Of a stretch of DNA of 64,000 nt, positions 24,401 through 36,400 are shown piece by piece. Origin of the DNA: Melitaea cinxia (Eukaryota; Arthropoda; Insecta; Lepidoptera; Nymphalidae); NCBI RefSeq assembly GCF_905220565.1, contig NC_059414.1, positions 8,616,001-8,680,000 of the forward strand, in the 5' to 3' direction. A program made the position numbers and the translations under genes. The notes beneath the pieces are model-generated. The model was not told the origin of the DNA. It ran no database searches and worked only from the letters and a program-made list of their open reading frames with translations. Position 1 is the first letter of the stretch; each line of letters opens with the position of its first letter.

Positions 24401-27400
24401 ATAGCAAGTGGTCGTCGTGATTGTTTCGCAGCGTGCGGCTGCGCAGCGGTGGGCCGCTTCGTGTGCGCATGCGCAGCGCTGCGCGAGGCGGGCGGCGCGC
24501 GCGCCGACGCCACGGGCGGCCTGCAGCAGCTGCACATGTTCGCGCCCAACCACATCAACCTGCCCGCGCTCGTGCCGCAGCTCTGTGTAACTGTCCTCCA
24601 CACACGCACACACACGCGCGCGCGCCGACGCCACGGGCGGCCTGCAGCAGCTGCACATGTTCGCGCCCAACCACATCAACCTGCCCGCGCTCGTGCCGCA
24701 GCTCTGTGTAACTGTCCTCTACACACGCACACACACGCGCGCGCGCCGACGCCACGGGCGGCCTGCAGCAGCTGCACATGTTCGCGCCCAACCACATCAA
24801 CCTGCCCGCGCTCGTGCCGCAGCTCTGTGTAACTGTCCTCCACACACGCACACACACGCGCGCGCGCCGACGCCACGGGCGGCCTGCAGCAGCTGCACAT
24901 GTTCGCGCCCAACCACATCAACCTGCCCGCGCTCGTGCCGCAGCTCTGTGTAACTGTCCTCCACACACGCACACACACGCGCGCGCGCCGACGCCACGGG
25001 CGGCCTGCAGCAGCTGCACATGTTCGCGCCCAACCACATCAACCTGCCCGCGCTCGTGCCGCAGCTCTGTGTAACTGTCCTCCACACACGCACACACACG
25101 CGCGCGCGCCGACGCCACGGGCGGCCTGCAGCAGCTGCACATGTTCGCGCCCAACCACATCAACCTGCCCGCGCTCGTGCCGCAGCTCTGTGTAACTGTC
25201 CTCCACACACGCACACACACGCGCGCGCGCCGACGCCACGGGCGGCCTGCAGCAGCTGCACATGTTCGCGCCCAACCACATCAACCTGCCCGCGCTCGTG
25301 CCGCAGCTCTGTGTAACTGTCCTCCACACACGCACACACACGCGCGCGCGCCGACGCCACGGGCGGCCTGCAGCAGCTGCACATGTTCGCGCCCAACCAC
25401 ATCAACCTGCCCGCGCTCGTGCCGCAGCTCTGTGTAACTGTCCTCCACACACGCACACACACGCGCGCGCGCCGACGCCACGGGCGGCCTGCAGCAGCTG
25501 CACATGTTCGCGCCCAACCACATCAACCTGCCCGCGCTCGTGCCGCAGCTCTGTGTAACTGTCCTCCACACACGCACACACACGCGCGCGCGCCGACGCC
25601 ACGGGCGGCCTGCAGCAGCTGCACATGTTCGCGCCCAACCACATCAACCTGCCCGCGCTCGTGCCGCAGCTCTGTGTAACTGTCCTCTACACACGCACAC
25701 ACACGCGCGCGCGCCGACGCCACGGGCGGCCTGCAGCAGCTGCACATGTTCGCGCCCAACCACATCAACCTGCCCGCGCTCGTGCCGCAGCTCTGTGTAA
25801 CTGTCCTCCACACACGCACACACACGCGCGCGCGCCGACGCCACGGGCGGCCTGCAGCAGCTGCACATGTTCGCGCCCAACCACATCAACCTGCCCGCGC
25901 TCGTGCCGCAGCTCTGTGTAACTGTCCTCCACACACGCACACACACGCGCGCGCGCCGACGCCACGGGCGGCCTGCAGCAGCTGCACATGTTCGCGCCCA
26001 ACCACATCAACCTGCCCGCGCTCGTGCCGCAGCTCTGTGTAACTGTCCTCCACACACGCACACACACGCGCGCGCGCCGACGCCACGGGCGGCCTGCAGC
26101 AGCTGCACATGTTCGCGCCCAACCACATCAACCTGCCCGCGCTCGTGCCGCAGCTCTGTGTAACTGTCCTCCACACACGCACACACACGCGCGCGCGCCG
26201 ACGCCACGGGCGGCCTGCAGCAGCTGCACATGTTCGCGCCCAACCACATCAACCTGCCCGCGCTCGTGCCGCAGCTCTGTGTAACTGTCCTCCACACACG
26301 CACACACACGCGCGCGCGCCGACGCCACGGGCGGCCTGCAGCAGCTGCACATGTTCGCGCCCAACCACATCAACCTGCCCGCGCTCGTGCCGCAGCTCTG
26401 TGTAACTGTCCTCCACACACGCACACACACGCGCGCGCGCCGACGCCACGGGCGGCCTGCAGCAGCTGCACATGTTCGCGCCCAACCACATCAACCTGCC
26501 CGCGCTCGTGCCGCAGCTCTGTGTAACTGTCCTCCACACACGCACACACACGCGCGCGCGCCGACGCCACGGGCGGCCTGCAGCAGCTGCACATGTTCGC
26601 GCCCAACCACATCAACCTGCCCGCGCTCGTGCCGCAGCTCTGTGTAACTGTCCTCCACACACGCACACACACGCGCGCGCGCCGACGCCACGGGCGGCCT
26701 GCAGCAGCTGCACATGTTCGCGCCCAACCACATCAACCTGCCCGCGCTCGTGCCGCAGCTCTGTGTAACTGTCCTCCACACACGCACACACACGCGCGCG
26801 CGCCGACGCCACGGGCGGCCTGCAGCAGCTGCACATGTTCGCGCCCAACCACATCAACCTGCCCGCGCTCGTGCCGCAGCTCTGTGTAACTGTCCTCCAC
26901 ACACGCACACACACGCGCGCGCGCCGACGCCACGGGCGGCCTGCAGCAGCTGCACATGTTCGCGCCCAACCACATCAACCTGCCCGCGCTCGTGCCGCAG
27001 CTCTGTGTAACTGTCCTCCACACACGCACACACACGCGCGCGCGCCGACGCCACGGGCGGCCTGCAGCAGCTGCACATGTTCGCGCCCAACCACATCAAC
27101 CTGCCCGCGCTCGTGCCGCAGCTCTGTGTAACTGTCCTCCACACACGCACACACACGCGCGCGCGCCGACGCCACGGGCGGCCTGCAGCAGCTGCACATG
27201 TTCGCGCCCAACCACATCAACCTGCCCGCGCTCGTGCCGCAGCTCTGTGTAACTGTCCTCCACACACGCACACACACGCGCGCGCGCCGACGCCACGGGC
27301 GGCCTGCAGCAGCTGCACATGTTCGCGCCCAACCACATCAACCTGCCCGCGCTCGTGCCGCAGCTCTGTGTAACTGTCCTCCACACACGCACACACACGC

Positions 27401-30400
27401 GCGCGCGCCGACGCCACGGGCGGCCTGCAGCAGCTGCACATGTTCGCGCCCAACCACATCAACCTGCCCGCGCTCGTGCCGCAGCTCTGTGTAACTGTCC
27501 TCCACACACGCACACACACGCGCGCGCGCCGACGCCACGGGCGGCCTGCAGCAGCTGCACATGTTCGCGCCCAACCACATCAACCTGCCCGCGCTCGTGC
27601 CGCAGCTCTGTGTAACTGTCCTCCACACACGCACACACACGCGCGCGCGCCGACGCCACGGGCGGCCTGCAGCAGCTGCACATGTTCGCGCCCAACCACA
27701 TCAACCTGCCCGCGCTCGTGCCGCAGCTCTGTGTAACTGTCCTCCACACACGCACACACACGCGCGCGCGCCGACGCCACGGGCGGCCTGCAGCAGCTGC
27801 ACATGTTCGCGCCCAACCACATCAACCTGCCCGCGCTCGTGCCGCAGCTCTGTGTAACTGTCCTCCACACACGCACACACACGCGCGCGCGCCGACGCCA
27901 CGGGCGGCCTGCAGCAGCTGCACATGTTCGCGCCCAACCACATCAACCTGCCCGCGCTCGTGCCGCAGCTCTGTGTAACTGTCCTCCACACACGCACACA
28001 CACGCGCGCGCGCCGACGCCACGGGCGGCCTGCAGCAGCTGCACATGTTCGCGCCCAACCACATCAACCTGCCCGCGCTCGTGCCGCAGCTCTGTGTAAC
28101 TGTCCTCCACACACGCACACACACGCGCGCGCGCCGACGCCACGGGCGGCCTGCAGCAGCTGCACATGTTCGCGCCCAACCACATCAACCTGCCCGCGCT
28201 CGTGCCGCAGCTCTGTGTAACTGTCCACGTGCACGCGCACTCACGCACTTACACGCATACGTACACACAAACACACGCTCACGCATTCGAACACATGATG
28301 CGTCGCATTTGTTACAGACATCTCTTTTACACAAATACAGTTACAAGTAAAGTTTATACCAGGGTACTGTACGAATTATTGCCATCACAATTATACACTG
28401 ACCATATATATATCTTGTACATACCTATGTGGTCTGCTATATTAACAAACACTTTGTATTAAATTCATACTAATAAAAAAATATGTAAAATCGAAATTAA
28501 AAGAATGGTAATATACACGTTTTACACAACAATAAAACGTTTATTATGTGCCGAAAGAAAACACAGCATCGCTAATGAAGAAGCAGTGTGTAACTTACCC
28601 TATCTTTATAGATACTACCGTGTTTTTACGCCCTTGTCTATGCTTTGACAGTGTCTTTGGTCTCTAGTTGTCTATGAATTGTCACTGCTAGGCGGGAATC
28701 GCGCTGTTTCGTCATTGCTGTCTTCACCAGGAAGATAATTTCTGCGATGCTGTGTTTTCTTTCGGCACATAATAAACGTTTTATTGTTGTGTAAAACGTG
28801 TATATTATGTGTCTGTTAGAAAACACAGCATCGCTAATGAAGACGTGTTTGATATCTGCTGGTGACAAGAACAAATAAAGAACACACGCAATGTTGAAAG
28901 GAATGTAAATTAAATAAGACTCATTAGTTAAACTAGTATAATATTTCAATTATAATCCTTTATGATTTTATTCTAAATAATAAACCAAAGTAATAATTAA
29001 GGGGAATATTCAATGAATTTATTGAAATCTATTCAATTAAATTCTAAAGAAATAACTTCTAATGTTAATAACTCTAAATCAATCAATATTTAAATCATAA
29101 TAACACTGAATTCTCAACGATTTTATCTACTAATTATTCTTATATATTTCTAGTTATTATAAACTTCATTTAAAGAGGTTCAAAACCTCTCAAAAATGTA
29201 TTACTATTGTCGCGTTCCTGTGTATTAATCTCTCGGCAATAGTGGTTTCTCCATGTCTGTACAGATGCCCAATTACCTCTTGATAAAATCTCTTCAATTG
29301 GTCTGTTTTCTAGCCAGGAGAGTGATGCTACTGCAGCTCTACAAGAGCCAGGTGTAGCATCTATACCAGCATCTTTTAACACTGAACGTATCCAACCACC
29401 AATTATTGTCCTAGTTGCTGGTCTTGGGGGTCCTTTAATGGTAATGAATAAATAGCCATCTGTTTTATCATTTTGACGGTCTCTAAATGATTGTATTAAG
29501 AGCCTTGTCCATTTGACAGGACATATATTTTCATTTTCATTAGGGAGAAGTCTCCAACCAGACTGCCTTCTGGTACCAGTATCGGTCTTAGCACCGAATA
29601 CAGGCCATAGGCAAATTTCATGACCGTTGTCGAGAAAATGGGGCTCTTTTGTTCTAAGGAGTGTAAGGTCATGAAGCCTACGACCAGAGACCAAAAGCAA
29701 AATTGTAGCAGTTTTCCTCGCAATTTCAAATAATGAACTACCTCCTGGATGTTGTTCTAACCAATCTATGACTTTTTTCACGTCCCAAACTGCAGGTTTA
29801 AAGCTTGGAGGTTTAGAATTATGTATTGCTTTTAGTACTTGTCTAATTAAAAAATTTGATGAGATTGCATCACCCATTCCACAGAAGGTAGCAATGGCAG
29901 ATTTCTGGACTAACATTGTACTGTAAGCTAGACCTTCCTTTATAAAAGTGTCTGCTAAAAATTGTGCCACATGCTCTGGACCAGGGGATCTTGAATTAAT
30001 CCCTTTGATTGTGCACCAAGTAATCCATCTTTTTAATGCTGGCTTGTAAGTTTCTAAGGTAGATTTGCGCCAGCTTGACTTAAGCAGGTCCCTTTCTGCT
30101 TGAGACCAAGATCTTAGCTTGTCGCCCCACCCCCAACTCTCCAAACCTTCAGTGTCAGCTTGTCCACTTGTGGGGGTGAGAGCCCGGTCGTGAGGTCCAC
30201 TAATACCTTCTGTAACCGGTTCACTTTCATTGGTTTGTCCAGTGCTCGTGCTTGGAGATCCGCTCTCCAAAACGGCTGTTCCCAGTCTGGAGCTACTAAG
30301 AGGAAGGTGCCCCTCGATTTGTTGAGGTGGGTGAGAACTCTTGGTATTAAGTTTGGAGGAGGAAATATCCAAGCCAGTGGATAGTTCCATTCCCTCGAGA

Positions 30401-33400
30401 AGGCGTCTATGAAGAGAGCTGACTTGTCCCGTGGATCTAACGTGACATAAATTGGTACGACAGCAGACCTTTTCGTTGCAAAGAGGTCTATGTTCGGTAC
30501 ACCCCAGCGTTTGAATACCTCCGTGGTAGCCAGTGGTTTTAAGTGCCATTCCGGGATGGGTCGTCTCCGAGATAACCGATCTGCTATAGTATTGTACCTG
30601 CCGGGGAGATACTGAGCTGATAGCGTTATGTTCCAGCTGTCTATGATCATCAGAAGCTGGAATGTCAATGATAACAGACCTATGGACTGTGTTCCGCCCT
30701 CCTTGCGGATGTATGCCATTACAGTCTTGTTGTCTGTTTGTAAGAGAACATGGGAGTCTCTGAGACTCTCGGCGTTTCTCCTCATTACTGACAGTACTGC
30801 AAACATTTCTTTCTTGTTGCAGTGCCATAATTCTTGGTGGGGTGTCCAGACTCCGGAAATGACCTCTTGGTCTAAAACTGCACCCCATCCTATGTCGGAG
30901 GCGTCTGTAGTGAGAAAGTGAGACACCTTTGCAGCATGTATTGGTGTTGTCAGTGATAGGGCTCCGTGCCACCACTGTATGTCTAGTAATGCCCCCCGAG
31001 GGACCGTCATCCTCAAGAGATTTTTCGGGAACTGTCTGAGTAAAATCTGTAATCGGCGGCAGTGAAGCCGACCTCGTGGGATGACATAACACGCAAAATT
31101 TAATTGTCCGAGAAGGCATTGAAGTTGGCGGAAGCGACAGACTCCGTGAATCAAAATTTTTTCTAGTGATTTTAGAATTGAATTTTGTTTCTTGATTGGT
31201 AGACTCATTAGGTTCTTGTCTGAACTCCACTGTATGCCTAGAAACTCGAGTGATCTCACTGGTGTCAAGACCGATTTTTTGAGGTTCACTTGCCATCCCA
31301 AAAACTCCAAAAGCTTCACAGCTTCCGAGGCCTGTGTTGCTAGTTTGGAACAGTCCTGGTGTGCTAGCAGAAAATCGTCTAGATACACTAGGACCCGCAT
31401 TCCTTTCTTGCGTAGTATCTCCGCGACCCAGCAAGTTATAGAGGCAAAGAGCCTTGGAGCCGATGATAGGCCAAACGGAAGTGAGGTCATTTGAAGCACT
31501 TCTTGCTTGTAAAACATTCGCAGGAAAGGTCGGTGTGACTGTGCTATTGGCAGGTGGAAATATGCCTGCGATATGTCGACTTTTACCAGCCAATCTCCGG
31601 GTTGTAGGAAGTCTGGTACCTTGGTATGGTTTATGAGGTGAAAATGTTTCGTTCCTACAAACTTGTTCAACTCTCTTAAGTCGAATATTGGTCTGACGCC
31701 ACCATCGCTCTTTTTTACCAAAAACATCCGAGAGAAGAAACCGGGGGTCAAAGTAGCAGGTTTTTCTAACACTCCAATTTGTTTTAATTCCTCTATTTGT
31801 TCGGTCATTAATCTTGACACTTTTGTTGCGTAGCTCCGAGCTACTCTCGTTGAGGGGTATACTAACGTGGGTTTTCGAATGAAGGGTATCCGAGATCCTG
31901 ATATAGATTTCAGTAGAAAGGGAGTTGCTCCGAACTTCTCCCATCGACCTCTGAAGTCCTTCAATTGCCCCCCCCCCTGAATTGTCCTTGTAAGTCATTG
32001 TTTTTGTCTGTCGAAGGCACGAAAGGAAGATCTTTTACCTGTGCCTTTACCTTTACCGCTGGGCCTAGTTTGAGAATTTTGAAAACGAGAGTGAGAATCA
32101 TTAGTCTGATTATTATTGTGATTGTAATTTCTCCGAGAAACATCTAATCTCGATCTTTTAGGTTCTGCACTAGTGGAAGGAAAGGCACTGGGATCTGCTC
32201 CCTTCCTTTTTGCAGCAAAATTATGAGATTTATTTTCTTTAAAAGAAAGTGATCTCATCCACTGTGTAGGACCACCGAAATTTTGAATGAGGGCATTAAG
32301 TTTAAATTGGTCAAATAAGGCACTTTCAGAAGGAGGAATATTTCTTAATGCTAACTGTATACATTTGTTTGGTATTTCTTTAATTAATCTCTCCCTCCTA
32401 GTTTCTATACACTCGGCCCTCTTTCCACATAAAATCTGTAATATGTCTTCAGAGTTTTTATTAAAACAACTGCCTTTTCCTATAGAAGAACTAAGTTTTT
32501 CTACTAGTGTGGTCACATTTAATTCCTCTGGGGATTTCGCAGCCCAATCAACCACTGCTTGTAAGCCCGTTCTCAGTAACTGACTACTCTCAAAAATAGC
32601 ATTTGACAAAGCTGCCATGATAGATTCAGTACCAGCTAAATAATCTTTTGATTTACTTAAATGACATAGCTCGTCATTAATTTTAAGATCAATAAAACCT
32701 GGAGTAGCTAAATAGGACTGTAAGGTCTTAGCATATCTAACATTTTGCCATGTGGGTAAGCCAAAATGTTGTAATGATTTTATTTTATCTACCCTCTCCG
32801 CGAGAGCTGGTTTCACTAATTTAGTTCCATCAATATTGATACCTATTTCACCTAAATCCAATAATTGAGGTGTTTTCTCTGGTATAGTAAGAAAATTATC
32901 ACTAATAATTGCATTATTAGTAACGTCTTTGTTAACTTGCGAACTACCGAGACTCTGCATATATATGTTTGATAAAAAGCTTACCTGATTCATTAGGGCT
33001 TCTATTCGAGGGTCTTCCTTTACACCTCGTCTCTTAAATGATGGTCTTTCACTATCAGATTGAGGAGATGAACTAGATGAAGACGAATTCGCTTCGTTAT
33101 CATTTGCATTCTGAACACTATTTCTTGTATTTTCCTCCTCGTGCGGAGAGTTCTCAGCGTTATAGTTCATTTTTTATTTTACCCACCATTTTTTTATATA
33201 CCATTTTTTTATATTTTACCCACAACTTATACTTAACAAATTCTTAAATTCGAACTTTACCGGTAGGGAGTAACACACGCAATGACGAAACAGCGCGATT
33301 CCCGCCTAGCAGTGACAATTCATAGACAACTAGAGACCAAAGACACTGTCAAAGCATAGACAAGGGCGTAAAAACACGGTAGTATCTATAAAGATAGGGT

Positions 33401-36400
33401 AAGTTACACACTGCTTCTTCATTAGCGATGCTGTGTTTTCTAACAGACACATAATAATATGTTAAGTTCAACAAAGTTTAATAATTTTTACAAATAGTGA
33501 ATGAACAAATTGTTAAACTTCCAATAAGAGATTTAAATAAAAATACAAAAAAAACTATAATCTTATATATAAAAATGAATCGCAAAATGTGTTGCTAAGC
33601 GCAAAACTCGAGAACGGTTGGACCGATTTCGCTAATTCTTTTTTTAAAATAGTCCTTGAAGTACGAGGATGGTTCTTACGGAGAGAAAAATTCTAAAAAA
33701 AAAAATTTTAAAATTTTCTGAAAAAGTCTAAAAACAACACTTTTCTATACTCCCATACAAAAGATTTGTGATAATACTTTAAAGTCAATTTGAACTTTAA
33801 TACCATACGATAAAGTTTGTGTTAGGCGATACGAAGTTCGCCGGGTCAGCTAGTTATAAATAATAATGAAAAAGTGATGGAAATAGTAAACTAATTCCGT
33901 GTTGTCCCAGCGTGACCTATCCAGTCCGGAGCTGTCAGTGCGGCGCGCGGCGCTGTGCTGTCTGCGGCAACTGTCGCAGAAGGACGCGGCAGACGTGTGC
34001 AAGTATGCCATGCTGGCCAAGGACCACGTGCCGCCTAAGCCTTATTGCGGTAACTTTCTTCATATTTATTATTGTTCAGATATATTTTGAGGTAGAGCAC
34101 AACGAGATATATCTTGCTAAAACTCTTGAACTAACTGAAAAAGTAGTTGAACTGTACAGAAGATCAAGTAGTGTTATGTCCCTGAGGGTAGTCAGAGCTC
34201 TTAAGAATATGTTACGTTCACAGAGAGTTGAGTTGGAGGATCGGCAACACGCTTGTGGTGCTTCAAATCTTGAAACGTCCATAATTATGCTACTAGTTTA
34301 AAAAAAATACACTTCTTTCTATACTTGTTTTATGGACTAATTTCGCCATTTGATAGATCGCCTTAGTCGTAACAGTCGTATTCGTCCTAGACATGCATTT
34401 TTACATTAAGTAGTAATATTCTTCTATAATTTAAATTAATTTTGTTTACTTTCAGGGGTGGTAATAAATGACACCGGTCTTCCAGGAGCGTTGTTCGCAT
34501 ACTTAGACATGGAGCGTGATGAGACCGCTCTGTCGTATGCTCGCGACACTCTAACTTTCTGTCTATTGGCGGCCGCCGCTAACAGATCCGTTAAAGATTG
34601 GCTCGTGTTGACTAAGCGAGTGTTGACCGTGAGATTGGGTGAGATCTTCAATATATTAAAAAACGGTCTCTAGCCTTTCCAAATTGTAATATTGTAAAAT
34701 TTACCTAATTTTTAAACAAAGGTGCGGTATTAATTACTGTATTTTTCGGATTGTGAGACGTTCTGTACGATAAAATGCACCTTAAATTTATTAAATAGTT
34801 TTTATATAAAAAATAAACTTCATTTTATCGATTATATCGATATATAATATATAACTATTGTTAATATAATAACTGATATTAGCCATTTAGTTCATCTACA
34901 CTCTAGGTGCTATCTATGTTTGAATCCATATTCTAAGGGGCACAGCAAGTTCAATGTAAATTCTTTAAATCACAGAGGACAGCAAAAACCCGGAGACAGA
35001 TTTCGATGCTGAAGGCGATGACGATCAAGCTGAGTTCCATGCGGAGAGTGAGCAGTCCACTCACCCCGCCGTGCAGCCGAGGTGGCCAACAAGGGTAACA
35101 ATATTAAAATATTTTTTTTTTTATAAAACTAGGGCGGCAAACATACGTACGCCTCACCTGATGGTAAGCGATTACCGTAGCTTATAGATGTCTGCAACAC
35201 CAGAAGTATCACAAGCGCGTTGCTGATCCTATCCCCAATCCAGGAGCTCTGGTCACCTTACTCACCAACAGGAACACAATACTGCTTAAAAACAGTATTA
35301 TTTAGCTGTGGTCTTCTTTAAGATCGAGGTACTACCCCAGTCGGGCTGCTTCATATTTTGAGCAGGAAATTTCCTGCTGTGCCCTATCTCAGTTCTAATT
35401 TTGCACCAAAATACTAATAATTATTTGTTCTACAAATACGTGTTACTTATTAGGGATAGCACAAAAAATACTCGTCTGATTTCGCTTAAATTTAAAAGGG
35501 AATACAACGACAAGAAAAAGCTTTCGAATACAAAAAAAAAAATCTGTACACAGTTAAAATCTATGAGGTTAAAAGTAAAATAAAAATATTATCGAACTAA
35601 AAAGCTCCTTCTTATTTTGAAATCGTTCAATCAACACATATCATCATCAGGTCATATATGCGATAGCAGGGTATTTTTTATTATTATTGTGTATTCCTTT
35701 TTAGGTGTTTGCCATGGAATGTATACAGAAGCTAATGAGCGCTTGTGAGGCGACAGGCGATAGCGCTCATTTCGATCTTGTCAAGGCAAAAGAGAAGCTG
35801 CAAAGTGACCCTAATGGTAAATAAACTTATTATTTGCTTATTAGTAGGAGATCTGAACGAGAAACGAACTGTATGTCTCATGTTTAATGCATGAAAATAT
35901 TTTTATATTTAGTATATTAGAAAAATAATCGCGAAAGGGTTGACTAAAATTCCTGGTTATATTTAATTCAAAATTTCAAAATTATTGTTATTTAAAAATG
36001 GATCTTCGAGTTTAAGTGTGCTTAAATATTGGAAACTCAATATAACTCACGAGATATGGTCAATATCACATTTTACATATAAATCATAGTTTTAGTGACC
36101 GTGAAAGTTAAACCCATATCGCGACTAAAGTAGAACACTTATTAAATTTTTGAATATAGAAACAGGGCTCTAAACGGTATTGTGCTAAACGGTTCCAGGC
36201 GACTACCTGTCGCTGCACCTGTCGGACCTGGTGCGCATGGCGTTCGTCGGCGCCACGGGCGAGTCGGACGCGCTGCGGCTGTGCGGCCTGCGCACGCTGC
36301 AGCTCGTCGTGCAGCGGTACGCGCGCGCGCCCGAGCCCGACTTCCCCGGCCACCTGCTCATGGAGCAGTACCAGGCGCAGGTGCGCTCCCTCTCGACTGA

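Larger units (their letters stand above)
28510..33453 (-). mobile_element. DIRS-type tyrosine-recombinase retrotransposon, intact ORFs
   Basis: 163-bp inverted terminal repeats (28556-28718 and 33279-33441) appear identical. An internal complementary region at about 28744-28842 carries the complements of both outer ends (CTTTCGGCACATAATAAACG and TGTGTCTGTTAGAAAACACA), the hallmark of DIRS elements. Three minus-strand ORFs are open: gag (31995-33170), RT/RNase H (30114-31964) and a long ORF ending in tyrosine recombinase (29170-31998). No target duplication, as expected for recombinase-mediated integration. It is antisense inside HEATR5B intron 17. Confidence 0.93.

Noticed and set aside
24495..28226. 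CRISPR-like array
   Set aside because: There are no unique spacers: the entire 121-bp unit is repeated, and the host is an insect.
24449..28462. Dozens of 98-101-codon ORFs on both strands of the tandem array
   Set aside because: They repeat every 121 bp and arise from frame cycling of the repeat unit; only the exon 17 frame has homology.
30160..31636. Plus-strand ORFs over the DIRS element
   Set aside because: Shadows of the minus-strand RT and recombinase frames.
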